A stretch of 64,000 nucleotides of DNA from Lutibacter flavus (GCF_900188355.1 NZ_FZNX01000003.1:131501-195500), one strand, 5' to 3'; counted from the stretch's first letter, positions 8,688 through 17,511 are shown. Numbers and translations are program-made. Notes: generated by a model from the sequence alone, not told the origin.

Positions 8688-9725
8688 TTATTTTGGAATT
8701 GTAAAATAAAATGTGGTTCCTTTTGAAACTTGACTTTCAAGCCAAATTTTCCCTCCATAAAAATCAATAATTCTTTTTACAATGGCTAAACCAATACCTG
8801 TTGCATTCTGATTATCATCAATTTTCTCAAAAATTTTAAATATTTTATTGAAATATTGTTCTGAAATTCCTTCTCCGTTATCTTTTACATAAAATTCCCA
8901 ATAATTCTCTTTTTCAACAGCACCAACCTCAACAAAACCTTTTTCTTTTTCAATACTTTTTATTGCGTTTTGTATTAAATTTTGAAATAATTGTTGGAGC
9001 CTAAATTTATCTCCTATTATTACAGGTAAATTATTTTTAATAGTTAAGGTTACGTTTTTTGGCACAAATAAAATCTCACTTAATTCTGTTACTAAGTAAT
9101 GAATATCAACATCATATCTATCCAATTCAGCCTTATCAATGGTAGAATAATTAAGAATCCCACTAATTAGGGCATCCATTTTTTCAACATTTTTCAATAT
9201 TAAATCTAGATGGCTTTTACTTTCATCATTAACAACATTTTTATCGTCTTCTAAAACCCAGTTAATTAATGAATCTATGCTTCGCAAAGGAGATTTTAAA
9301 TCGTGTGAAACAATGTGTGCATAATTATTTAATTCCCCATTTTTATTTTCTAGATGTTTTAATAAATCTTCTCGCTGTTTATTTACTCTTAAGATTTCTT
9401 TAGATTGTTCTTCTATGAAGCTCGTTAAATCAACAGCTCGCATAATTTCATCATTATTATCGAAAGGCTTTAACTTTAAAACTCTTACAACGTAATTAAG
9501 GCTTTTAATTATTTTCTTTTGATTTTCAGCATCCTCTCGAAGCTTCGAATTTGCTTCAAAAAGTTCATCAGAGCTAATTCTCATTGCTCTTTGCGACATA
9601 TTTAGCTGATCTTCATAATTATTATAGGAATTATTAATAGCCTCAAAAAAGTTTTTAAGATTTTCGTCCTGTGCTAATTCAGCTGGTAGATGTTTTTTTA
9701 ATTGTCTAATTAATAACGAATTCAC
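8688..9725 (-). CDS. Soluble sensor histidine kinase following the FIST sensor
   Basis: This 345-residue kinase has no membrane span. The N-terminal 130 residues are helical and coiled-coil rich (NMSQRAMRISSDELFEANSKL). A HisKA domain with H141 in YAHIVSHDLKSPLRS follows, then HATPase_c with N box FQNLIQNAIKSIEKEKG, G1 box VKDNGEGISEQY and G2 box ATGIGLAIVKRI. It lacks PAS or other input domains, so it presumably takes its signal from a partner protein, most simply the FIST protein encoded directly upstream, with which it overlaps by 1 bp. Known NosP proteins regulate a cognate kinase encoded beside them. Its catalytic half closely resembles that of the kinase at 10863-13226, so one may derive from the other. 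Confidence 0.92.
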   Translation of the reverse strand: MNSLLIRQLKKHLPAELAQDENLKNFFEAINNSYNNYEDQLNMSQRAMRISSDELFEANSKLREDAENQKKIIKSLNYVVRVLKLKPFDNNDEIMRAVDLTSFIEEQSKEILRVNKQREDLLKHLENKNGELNNYAHIVSHDLKSPLRSIDSLINWVLEDDKNVVNDESKSHLDLILKNVEKMDALISGILNYSTIDKAELDRYDVDIHYLVTELSEILFVPKNVTLTIKNNLPVIIGDKFRLQQLFQNLIQNAIKSIEKEKGFVEVGAVEKENYWEFYVKDNGEGISEQYFNKIFKIFEKIDDNQNATGIGLAIVKRIIDFYGGKIWLESQVSKGTTFYFTIPK

Positions 9726-10858
9726 TATTCACTAATTAAGGTTAAAGTCATTGTTTGATTGTGCAATTCACAATTTTGCGCTCCATAAAAAGGGGCCATT
9801 TCACCATAAGAGTAAAAACCTGCTATACTTGTTTTATCTCCTATACTATTAATTACCTCTTCTATTTCTTCTTCAACTCTTTGATCTAAAACCAATTTAC
9901 GTCCAATACAACTTACCAACAATGCCAATTGTGGATCATTTTTTCGATGTTCCATAGCTAATTTTGCGGCGTCATAGGCACCACCAACAATTGCATCAAC
10001 AGATGCCATCATTAGTTGAACTTTTGAACCTTCTGGAACATCTCCTGCTAAAGTCATTGAATTAATTTCCTTATCTATTGATAAAATAGTTCTTACCACG
10101 GGTTTAGATTTTCCTTTTGGAGTTACATTTAAAGGAAAAAGTAAAGATGCCTGTGGAAGTTCTGAAGCTTTATCACCCAAATATTTTGAATACAAATCTA
10201 ACGCTGGTAAATTGTCAATTTCAAATAAAACATTTCCTTCAGATTTTGTTATTATTCGTTCAGGACCAAAAGGACTCCAACCTCCAACACTGGAAAACGA
10301 AATTTCTAACCATGCTCCATAAAACCCAATAATTATAACTTCTCCTTCTTTAGGATCTTCTTTAAAAGACGCAACTGTTTTTTCAAACCTTGCATCATCA
10401 CCACACATTCCGCCAGTTAAGGAAATATTATTTTTAAAAGAAGTTTCAATGCCTTCAATTAAAGCGCTTCCATTTACAAAACTTCCTTCGGATAAAACAA
10501 AAACGTGTTTTAAGTTTTTTGATGGCAGTTCACTTATTAATTTTTCACCTAACTGTTTTGCGTTCTTATCAAAATCTAAAATATTCGCTCTTTTAATTTC
10601 AAAAGTACTTTTCTCAAACTCAATTGCAGTTACAACAATTGAATTATCATGTACATTTCCCTCTATGATTTCTCCTGAAGTTGATCCAAAAACAAGGTTT
10701 TCATAAGGAAATTGATTTCTAATATCATTTATTACTTCTTTTTGTTCTAATAAAAATCTATTCCCAAAAATTAATACTAATGGGTTATTTAATGGGATGT
10801 TTTCTGATAAAAATTCCCATTCTAAATTATTTATTTTTTGTGCTTGTACTACCTTCAT
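9725..10858 (-). CDS. FIST-domain protein, candidate NosP-type nitric-oxide sensor
   Basis: The protein has an N-terminal FIST domain (from about residue 25; LVFGSTSGEIIEGNVHDN, LTGGMCGDDARFEKT) and a FIST_C domain (about 200-377; LALLVSCIGRKLVLDQRVEEE, then FYSYGEMAPFYG and LHNQTMTLTLIS). FIST proteins were named as sensory input modules. A subset called NosP binds haem and senses NO, controlling an adjacent kinase. I place the start at ATG 10858 (MKVVQAQKINN, 377 codons), which lies just past the stop of the upstream kinase. A longer frame from 10897 would overlap that gene by 35 bp. Placement between two kinases in an H-NOX operon makes NO sensing plausible; haem binding itself is not visible in the sequence. 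Confidence 0.85.
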   Translation of the reverse strand: MKVVQAQKINNLEWEFLSENIPLNNPLVLIFGNRFLLEQKEVINDIRNQFPYENLVFGSTSGEIIEGNVHDNSIVVTAIEFEKSTFEIKRANILDFDKNAKQLGEKLISELPSKNLKHVFVLSEGSFVNGSALIEGIETSFKNNISLTGGMCGDDARFEKTVASFKEDPKEGEVIIIGFYGAWLEISFSSVGGWSPFGPERIITKSEGNVLFEIDNLPALDLYSKYLGDKASELPQASLLFPLNVTPKGKSKPVVRTILSIDKEINSMTLAGDVPEGSKVQLMMASVDAIVGGAYDAAKLAMEHRKNDPQLALLVSCIGRKLVLDQRVEEEIEEVINSIGDKTSIAGFYSYGEMAPFYGAQNCELHNQTMTLTLISE

Positions 10859-10862
10859 TCTT

Positions 10863-13226
10863 TTATTTCTTAATGCTAAAAAAGAAGGTTGTTCCAACGC
10901 CTACTTTACTTTCTAACCAAATCTCCCCTTTATATAATTCTACAACTTTTTTAACAATACTTAGACCAATTCCTGTTGATTTTTCATAATCACCAAGTGT
11001 ATTAAATATTTTAAATATTTTTTCATGGTATTCTTTTGGAATTCCAACTCCATTGTCTTTTATGGAAAAAATATAAAAATCTTTAGCATCTTCAAAATCG
11101 ACCTCTACCAACCCTTTTTCTTTATCAATATAATTAATAGCATTACTAATCAAATTTTGAAAAAGTTGTTGCAATCTGGTTGAATCAGCCTTTATTATAG
11201 GTAACTTATTTTTAATAACTACTTTAATATGATTTGGAATAAATATGGTATCAATAATTCTTTCAACAACCTCATTAACATTCACATCATTATTATTCAT
11301 ACCTTGATCTTCAATGCTAGAATAATTTAAGATATCTCCAATTAATTTATCCATTTTTTCAACCTTATCTTCCATCATGTTTAAATTGATAAGACTATCC
11401 TCTCCAATTTTTTCGGCAAAATCTTCTTTAGTCCAACTTAATAGCGCAGAAATACTTCTTAAAGGCGATTTTAAATCGTGAGATACAATATGCGCATATT
11501 CATTTAATTGCTCATTTTGTTTTTCTAAACTATTTAATAATTCTTCTTTCTGTTTTTCCAAATTTTTTTGTTCAGTGATATCTAAATGAATTCCTATAGA
11601 ACCTATTAACTTTCCATTTACATTGTAATTTGGAGCGCCACTTATAAGCCAATTCCGTGTTTCTCCACTTTTAGATGTTGCTTTTACTTCATAGGAATCG
11701 GAAATACCTCTTTCTCGCCTATTCATTTTTGAATCAAATACTACTTTACTATCATCAGTTAAAATTAAATCAGCTGCTTTTTTACCAACCAATTCGTTCA
11801 ATGAATATCCGCTTATATCACAAAAACTTTGGTTTGCTAATAAAATCACATCATTATTATCAACTTCAAGTAATCCTAAATTCATATTAGCAATTATACT
11901 GCTGTATTTTTCTTTTTGAGCTTCTAAACTCTCCTCATATCTTTTGCCAATAGTAATATCATAATAACTCCATAAATATCCTTTATAAACTCCATCCTGA
12001 ACAATTGGAATACCGTTTCTTTCAATAACTCTGCCGTCTAAAAGTTCTAATTCTTGCTTATAAACCTCATCATTTTTTTGCATTACAAGGCTATTTATAT
12101 CTAAAAATTGTTCAGGATATTTGAATAAATGTTTCACTTTCTCATGAAAATAAGAAACTTTTGACCCTTGGAATGAATTGTCATTTTCACATTGGCCAAA
12201 TAACGAATTGAACTTTTTATTTACTACTTGAATGTTTTTGTGGTTATCTTCTAATAGAATTCCTGATTGAAGATGAACAATTAAAGTTGACAATCTATTT
12301 TCAGAGTCTTTTAACTTTTCTAAAGCTCGCTTTTCTTTGGTAATATCTTCAATGGTTGTAACATGAAATTTCACTTTATTATTAGTATCCTTAACACCTG
12401 TTACAGAAGTTTTTGCCCAAACAATTTCTCCACTTTTTTTTATATACCTCTTATTTAAAGAATAAGATTCAATCTCATCATTATACAACTCACTACGTTT
12501 AATTTCTGAAATTTCTTTATCGTCATCAAAAGTTAAATCTTGAAGTTTTATTTTTTTAAATTCTTCCTGAGAAAAACCAAACATTTTGGTCAACGAATTA
12601 TTTGCCATGAGTAAACCAATGTCATCTTTTCTAGATAAAGAAATTCCAATTGGTGAATGATCCACAATTATATCTAACTGTTTCTTTTGTTGCTCTATAA
12701 GTTCTTTGTAAATATTTTCCTGAGTAATGTCTCTTAAAATACCTTGGGCGGCAATAGGTTTTCCTTCTTTATTATAAATAATACTTGAATTTACCTGAAC
12801 TAGTTTCTCTTCGTTGTTTTTGGTTTTAATTATTGCTTGGTAATTTTTATAAAAACCTTTTTCATATAAGTCTTTAAACGCTTTTTCTGTATACTCTAAA
12901 TACTCTTCCTTAACAATTGCAGTTAAGTTAAATGATTCTTTGCTTGCATCATACCCTAGCATTTCAACAGCAGCATCATTCATACTTAAAACATTACCCA
13001 TAATATCCATAACTATATAGGCATCAATAATATTTAAGAAAACACCTTCTAATTCAGACGTTTTTTGACTTAAAGATTCTTCTAGCTTTTCATTTGAAAC
13101 TTTTAATTCTTCAGAAACCATATAAAGTTCCCGAGATTTCTCTTCAAGAATTTTTTCAGCTGCCTTTCTTGCTGCCTTTTGCCTTTCTAGTGCTCTTTCT
13201 AATATCTCAATTTTACTATTTTCCAT
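10863..13226 (-). CDS. Multi-PAS sensor histidine kinase partnered with H-NOX
   Basis: The 787-residue soluble kinase opens with a charged coiled coil (residues 1-65). It then has about four PAS modules, recognisable by VLSMNDAAVEMLGYD, LMANNSLTKMFGFS, IQVVNKKFNSLFGQ and ILLANQSFCDISGYS with PAC tails such as AQGILRDITQ and GSIGIHLDITEQK. The HisKA domain carries H583 in YAHIVSHDLKSPLRS, and HATPase_c ends with STGIGLSIVKKVVEL. It overlaps the H-NOX gene by 11 bp. H-NOX proteins commonly inhibit a cognate kinase encoded in the same operon, which is the expected relationship here. The PAS set may add further ligands. There is no receiver domain, so phosphate must pass to separate partners. Confidence 0.92.
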   Translation of the reverse strand: MENSKIEILERALERQKAARKAAEKILEEKSRELYMVSEELKVSNEKLEESLSQKTSELEGVFLNIIDAYIVMDIMGNVLSMNDAAVEMLGYDASKESFNLTAIVKEEYLEYTEKAFKDLYEKGFYKNYQAIIKTKNNEEKLVQVNSSIIYNKEGKPIAAQGILRDITQENIYKELIEQQKKQLDIIVDHSPIGISLSRKDDIGLLMANNSLTKMFGFSQEEFKKIKLQDLTFDDDKEISEIKRSELYNDEIESYSLNKRYIKKSGEIVWAKTSVTGVKDTNNKVKFHVTTIEDITKEKRALEKLKDSENRLSTLIVHLQSGILLEDNHKNIQVVNKKFNSLFGQCENDNSFQGSKVSYFHEKVKHLFKYPEQFLDINSLVMQKNDEVYKQELELLDGRVIERNGIPIVQDGVYKGYLWSYYDITIGKRYEESLEAQKEKYSSIIANMNLGLLEVDNNDVILLANQSFCDISGYSLNELVGKKAADLILTDDSKVVFDSKMNRRERGISDSYEVKATSKSGETRNWLISGAPNYNVNGKLIGSIGIHLDITEQKNLEKQKEELLNSLEKQNEQLNEYAHIVSHDLKSPLRSISALLSWTKEDFAEKIGEDSLINLNMMEDKVEKMDKLIGDILNYSSIEDQGMNNNDVNVNEVVERIIDTIFIPNHIKVVIKNKLPIIKADSTRLQQLFQNLISNAINYIDKEKGLVEVDFEDAKDFYIFSIKDNGVGIPKEYHEKIFKIFNTLGDYEKSTGIGLSIVKKVVELYKGEIWLESKVGVGTTFFFSIKK

Positions 13227-13764
13227 TTGGTTCAGAAATTAAAAATCGAACCTCGGTTCCGTCTTCTTTCAATAATTCAAGAGTAAGATTAAAGTTTTTA
13301 CCATAATGTTCAAAAGTTTTCTCAATTAACGCTTTTGCAAACATATAAAGCCCCCTATCCGAATAATAAATCATTTCTAATGATTCATTATCTTTCCTTT
13401 TAATTTTAAAAGTTGGTAGTTCTGCTCCCGGATATAATTTTCTAACTTCAACATGAATATGATTCTCAATAGATTCTAATAAATCCATCGGTGTTTTGTA
13501 ATATTTAATAATATCTGGGTGATTACTATGTAATACTTTAAAAAAGTATAAACCATATGCATAAATTAAATCTTGCACGGGGACATTAACTTTTTCACTC
13601 AAATTTGAAATTAAACTTAACATTTCACCAAAATCATATGTTCCAATTGATGTATAAACCCCTTTTGATTTTAATTCTGATTTATAAATAATATAATCAA
13701 CTGTTTCTAGTCCAAAAGTTTCTTCAACCATTTCTAAAAACTCCGTAAATACAATTCCTTTCAT
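13216..13764 (-). CDS. H-NOX (haem-nitric oxide/oxygen binding) sensor protein
   Basis: This 182-residue standalone protein matches the H-NOX (HNOB) fold in length and motifs. MKGIVFTEFLEMVEETFG is the typical start. The proximal haem ligand is H104 in NHIHVEVRKLYPGAELPTF, with the conserved YPGAELP segment after it. The haem-propionate clamp YxSxR is Y133-x-S135-x-R137 in MIYYSDRGLYM. Such proteins bind haem in the cytosol, sense NO with high affinity and control a kinase or cyclic-di-GMP enzyme. The gene sits 3 bp after the receiver gene and overlaps the PAS kinase gene by 11 bp, implying translational coupling. I cannot tell by eye whether a distal tyrosine for O2 binding is present. Confidence 0.93.
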   Translation of the reverse strand: MKGIVFTEFLEMVEETFGLETVDYIIYKSELKSKGVYTSIGTYDFGEMLSLISNLSEKVNVPVQDLIYAYGLYFFKVLHSNHPDIIKYYKTPMDLLESIENHIHVEVRKLYPGAELPTFKIKRKDNESLEMIYYSDRGLYMFAKALIEKTFEHYGKNFNLTLELLKEDGTEVRFLISEPNGK

Positions 13765-13767
13765 TTT

Positions 13768-14181
13768 TTAACCTTTTATTAATTCGTTACAACTCCAATA
13801 ATCTAAAACTCTTTTGATCAATTCAACATAGTCACCAAATTTTAAAGGCTTTATTACATATCCTGCAACCCCAATTTTATAACACTCTAAAACATCCTTA
13901 CGATTATTTGATGTGGTTAAAATAATAGTTGGTATATACCTTAATTCGCTATCATTTTTAAGAATGCTCAAAAATTCTATCCCATTTAATTTTGGCATGT
14001 TTAAATCTAATAAAATAATATCAGGTAATCGATCTTTTTTAAATAGAATACTCAACGCTTCTTCGCCGTTTTTAGCCTCAATAATTTTATGTGGATATTC
14101 AAGTTTCGAAATTGTTCTGTTCAATTTCATAACTTCTATCATATCATCTTCTATAAGAAGAATTGTTAAGTTTTTTTTCAT
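13768..14181 (-). CDS. Single-domain response regulator (CheY/Rcp1-like receiver)
   Basis: The 137-residue protein is only a receiver domain. It shows acidic residues E11-D12-D13, phosphoacceptor D59 in IILLDLNMPKLNG, the switch threonine region IILTTSNN and lysine in YVIKPLKFGDY. It has the longer alpha4-beta5 form seen in receivers that partner phytochrome-type or PAS kinases. As the first gene of the signalling operon, followed after 3 bp by the H-NOX gene, it probably acts as the phosphate intermediate between a kinase and the Hpt protein, or as an output that binds a protein target. No DNA-binding domain is present. Three direct repeats lie 66 bp upstream of its start codon. Confidence 0.92.
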   Translation of the reverse strand: MKKNLTILLIEDDMIEVMKLNRTISKLEYPHKIIEAKNGEEALSILFKKDRLPDIILLDLNMPKLNGIEFLSILKNDSELRYIPTIILTTSNNRKDVLECYKIGVAGYVIKPLKFGDYVELIKRVLDYWSCNELIKG

Positions 14182-14246
14182 TTTAAATGGTGAATTCTAA
14201 TTAATACATGTAAAAATGCTGAAATAATTGGTATTTAAACCATAAA

Positions 14247-14300
14247 TATCGTTAAAAACTTAATTAACTATCGATGAATGGTAGATAAGTATCGTTAAAT
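14247..14300. promoter_or_regulatory. Three direct repeats at 22 and 21 bp spacing (candidate LytTR operator 3)
   Basis: Plus-strand 11-mers TATCGTTAAAA (14247), TATCGATGAAT (14269) and TATCGTTAAAT (14290) form the best of the three arrays; the middle copy is identical to the one at 1245. The last two copies continue with GGTA. The array is 66 bp upstream of the signalling operon start and about 87 bp upstream of tgt on the other strand. Equal distance and orientation at all three loci favour the minus-strand operon as target. Confidence 0.65.
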
Positions 14301-14372
14301 GGTAAACAATAAATTAAATTTAAACTAATTACTGAAGTTAATTATATTTTTTCTTAAACAAAACCGATTCTG

Positions 14373-14380
14373 TATCTTTG
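14373..14380 (+). promoter_or_regulatory. -7 box TATCTTTG of tgt
   Basis: This is a perfect match to the Bacteroidota TAnnTTTG element, ending 6 bp before the ATG at 14387. The transcript would therefore start at or next to the start codon. No clear TTTG -33 element is visible. Confidence 0.6.
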
Positions 14381-14386
14381 CCGACT

Positions 14387-15517
14387 ATGCAATTTGAACT
14401 AAAAACTAAAGATCCTAACAGCAAGGCTAGAGCAGGAGTTATAACAACCGATCACGGTACAATTGAAACTCCAATATTTATGCCTGTTGGTACTGTTGGA
14501 ACAGTAAAAGGGGTACATCAATCCGAATTAAAAGACGAAATAAATCCTGATATAATTTTAGGAAATACCTACCATTTATATTTACGTCCACAAACTAAAA
14601 TTTTAGAACAAGCCGGTGGTTTGCATAAATTTATGAATTGGAACAGTAATATTTTAACTGATAGCGGTGGTTATCAGGTTTATTCACTTTCTGAAAGAAG
14701 AAAAATTAAAGAAGAAGGGGTGAAATTTAAAAGCCATATTGATGGTTCTTATCATACATTTACTCCAGAAAATGTGATGGAAATTCAACGATCGATTGGA
14801 GCAGATATTATTATGGCTTTTGATGAATGCACTCCATATCCTTGTGATTATAGTTATGCAAAACGATCGATGCATATGACACACAGGTGGTTAGAACGTT
14901 GTATAACACATTTAGATAAAACACCTTTAAAATATGACTACAATCAAACATTTTTTCCAATTGTACAAGGAAGTACTTATAAAGATTTAAGAAAACAATC
15001 TGCAGAATATATTGCATCTGTTGGTGCTGAAGGAAATGCAATTGGTGGACTCTCAGTAGGTGAGCCTGCCGAGGAAATGTATGAAATGACTGAGGTTGTA
15101 ACAGCTATTTTACCTGAAGATAAACCTCGTTATTTAATGGGAGTTGGTACGCCAATAAACATTTTAGAAAATATTGCGTTGGGTATAGATATGTTTGATT
15201 GTGTAATGCCAACACGTAATGCCCGAAATGGAATGTTATTTACTGCTAATGGAACAATAAATATTAAAAATAAAAAATGGGAAAATGATTTTTCTGCTAT
15301 TGATGAAATGGATATAACATTTGTAGATACCATGTATTCTAAAGCATATTTAAGGCATTTATTTATTTCAAAAGAACTGTTAGGAAAACAAATAGCCTCA
15401 ATCCATAATTTAGGATTTTATTTATGGTTGGTTCGCGAAGCAAGAAAGCATATATTAGCAGGAGATTTCACAGATTGGAAAAACAGAATGGTAAAACAAA
15501 TGGATAAGAGATTATAA
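14387..15517 (+). CDS. tgt: tRNA-guanine transglycosylase (queuosine pathway), zinc cysteines replaced
   Basis: Bacterial TGT swaps guanine-34 of Asp, Asn, His and Tyr tRNAs for preQ1, a queuosine precursor. The sequence has the substrate/catalytic motifs LTDSGGYQVYSL, IMAFDECTPYP, GGLSVGEPAEEMYEM and MPTRNARNG (nucleophile region). The structural zinc site is normally C-x-C-x2-C-x25-H. A gap-free alignment by eye puts D309, T311 and D314 at the three cysteines, while H340 (IHNLGFYL) is kept. The start is set at ATG 14387 because the TTG nine bases earlier lies inside the -7 box. Length is 376 residues, normal for the family. It is followed 40 bp later by lptG. Confidence 0.95.
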   Translation: MQFELKTKDPNSKARAGVITTDHGTIETPIFMPVGTVGTVKGVHQSELKDEINPDIILGNTYHLYLRPQTKILEQAGGLHKFMNWNSNILTDSGGYQVYSLSERRKIKEEGVKFKSHIDGSYHTFTPENVMEIQRSIGADIIMAFDECTPYPCDYSYAKRSMHMTHRWLERCITHLDKTPLKYDYNQTFFPIVQGSTYKDLRKQSAEYIASVGAEGNAIGGLSVGEPAEEMYEMTEVVTAILPEDKPRYLMGVGTPINILENIALGIDMFDCVMPTRNARNGMLFTANGTINIKNKKWENDFSAIDEMDITFVDTMYSKAYLRHLFISKELLGKQIASIHNLGFYLWLVREARKHILAGDFTDWKNRMVKQMDKRL

Positions 15518-15557
15518 CCCTCTTTTTTATTTATTAAATAATATCAAATTACTATAA

Positions 15558-16646
15558 TTGAGAATTTTAGATAAGTATATATTAAAAAAGTTTTTATCCT
15601 CTTTTGCTTTGGTACTGATTTTATTATTACCTATCGCAATTGCAATAGATGTTTCTGAAAAAGTTGATAAATTTTTACGCCATTCGGATCTCTCTGTTGG
15701 TGAAATTATCAATGATTATTATGTGAATTTTATAATAATCTTTGGAAATACATTTATGCCATTGGCATTATTTATTGCAGTTATATTTTTCACTTCAAAA
15801 ATAGCTGGTAACACTGAAATAATTGCCATTCATTCTGCTAAAATTTCATTTACACGATTTTTAAAGCCATATTTTATTGGTGCCACTCTAGTTACATTAT
15901 TGGCTTTAATAATGAATCACTTTTTTGTTCCAAATAGCAATAAAATATTTAATGAATTTAGTAAAAAATATTTAAAAAAGAAGAACTATAGCCAAGATGT
16001 TTTAACAAATATAAACTTACAGTTGGGTCCAAACGATTATATTTATTTAAAAAGTTATAATTCAAAATCAAATAATGGACATAAATTTTCATTAGAAAAA
16101 TTTGAAGGCACCAAATTGAAGTATAAATTAATGGCTGAAAATATACGTTGGATTGAAAAAGACACGGTTTTTAGATTAAATACTTATAAAAAAAGATACA
16201 TTTTAAATAATCGTGATTCGATAGAATCCGGAATCAAATTAGATACATTATTATCTTTCTCACCAAAAGACTTAGTAAATGTAGACGGTTTAGCAAAAGA
16301 AATGACTTCATTTAAATTAATCGAATTTATAAATCAAGCTGAAGATCGAGGAATTAGTAATTTAAACACTTATTTAGTTGAGCTTTACAAAAGAACTAGC
16401 TTACCTATTTCAACATACATACTAACATTTATTGCGGTTTGTTTAGCCGCAAAAAAGCGTAGAGGTGGTATGGGAGTTAATTTAGCAATTGGGATATCAC
16501 TAATGTTTATATACGTGTTTTTCTTAAAAATAGCTGAAGTTTTAGGTGCTGGCGCCGAGACAAATTCACTAGTTATGGTTTGGCTTCCAAACATGTTTTT
16601 TGGAGCATTGGCAATTTACTTATATATAAAAAATGCCAAAAACTAG
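15558..16646 (+). CDS. lptG: LPS transport permease, LptF/LptG (YjgP/YjgQ) family
   Basis: The LptB2FG complex extracts lipopolysaccharide from the inner membrane and drives it along the Lpt bridge. This 362-residue protein starts MRILDKYILKKFL, the family opening. It has three N-terminal membrane spans (to about residue 120), a periplasmic beta-rich region (about 135-270) and three C-terminal spans including STYILTFIAVCLAAKKRRGG. The start codon is TTG at 15558; no ATG upstream or nearby in frame fits the family N-terminus. It overlaps the EamA transporter gene by 14 bp. LptG is slightly preferred over LptF from the MRILDKY start. Only the permease half is here; the ATPase lptB is elsewhere. 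Confidence 0.88.
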   Translation: MRILDKYILKKFLSSFALVLILLLPIAIAIDVSEKVDKFLRHSDLSVGEIINDYYVNFIIIFGNTFMPLALFIAVIFFTSKIAGNTEIIAIHSAKISFTRFLKPYFIGATLVTLLALIMNHFFVPNSNKIFNEFSKKYLKKKNYSQDVLTNINLQLGPNDYIYLKSYNSKSNNGHKFSLEKFEGTKLKYKLMAENIRWIEKDTVFRLNTYKKRYILNNRDSIESGIKLDTLLSFSPKDLVNVDGLAKEMTSFKLIEFINQAEDRGISNLNTYLVELYKRTSLPISTYILTFIAVCLAAKKRRGGMGVNLAIGISLMFIYVFFLKIAEVLGAGAETNSLVMVWLPNMFFGALAIYLYIKNAKN

Positions 16647-17511
16647 ATTAAAAAATTATCTCCATCTCCATTTACTTGTTTTTATTTGGGGATTTACAGC
16701 TATTTTAGGTGCGCTAATAACCATAGACGCCATACCATTAGTTTGGTATAGAATGCTACTCGCCACCTTATTTGTTTTTATATATTTATTATTTACCAAA
16801 TTACCTTTAAAAATATCACCAAAAAATATGGTGAAGTTTATAATTGGTGGAATTTTAATTGCATCACACTGGATCTTCTTTTTCTCTGCAATTAAAGTTT
16901 CAAATGTTTCAGTTGCTTTGGTTTCAATGAGCACAGGAGCTCTGTTTACATCACTTATAGAACCTTTCTTTTTTAAAAGAAAATTAATTCCAATGGAGCT
17001 CATTTTTGGACTCATCGTAGTTTCTGGATTGTACCTTATTTTTAATGTGGAAAGTGAATATACACTTGGTATAATTTATGCCCTAATAGCGGCTTTTTTA
17101 TCGGCACTTTTCACCGTTTTAAATGGATTATATATAAGAGATAACGATGCTTCTGTATTGTCATTCTATCAACTTTTGTTTGGTGTTGTATTTATTACGA
17201 TCTATATTTTAGCAACTACCGGATTCACTTTTGAAATTTTTAACTTAACAAAGTCTGATATAATTTACTTATTAATTTTAAGCAGTATTTGTACGGCCTA
17301 TGCCTTTGTTATTTCTGTAAAAATAATGAAGCATTTAACACCCTATACTGTTATGTTAACTATTAACCTAGAACCTATTTATGGAATTGTTTTAGCAGTA
17401 ATAATATTTGGTGAAAAAGAAAAAATGAGCCCACAATTTTATATTGGAGCATTGATTATATTTATAACCGTAATTATAAATGGAATATTAAAAAATAAAA
17501 AAAGGCTGTAA
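16633..17511 (+). CDS. EamA-family (DMT superfamily) transporter
   Basis: This 292-residue protein has ten predicted membrane spans in two EamA halves of about 140 residues. The first half contains [17 protein letters not shown] and [15 protein letters not shown]; the second contains [21 protein letters not shown] and [17 protein letters not shown] followed by [16 protein letters not shown]. The latter is the EamA hallmark at the end of each half. Members export amino acids or metabolites or import nucleotide sugars; substrate cannot be read from sequence. It overlaps the end of lptG by 14 bp, so it is translated in the same operon. Confidence 0.9.
   Translation: MPKTRLKNYLHLHLLVFIWGFTAILGALITIDAIPLVWYRMLLATLFVFIYLLFTKLPLKISPKNMVKFIIGGILIASHWIFFFSAIKVSNVSVALVSMSTGALFTSLIEPFFFKRKLIPMELIFGLIVVSGLYLIFNVESEYTLGIIYALIAAFLSALFTVLNGLYIRDNDASVLSFYQLLFGVVFITIYILATTGFTFEIFNLTKSDIIYLLILSSICTAYAFVISVKIMKHLTPYTVMLTINLEPIYGIVLAVIIFGEKEKMSPQFYIGALIIFITVIINGILKNKKRL

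Noticed and set aside
10859-10897. Upstream start for the FIST gene at 10897
   Set aside because: It would overlap the kinase gene by 35 bp, and MEQPSFLALRNKR has no family support; ATG 10858 begins just after the kinase stop.
14378-14386. TTG start for tgt at 14378
   Set aside because: The codon lies inside the -7 promoter box TATCTTTG; ATG 14387 gives the family N-terminus. The same reasoning rejects TTG 51853 for uvrA and TTG 22710 for hutH.
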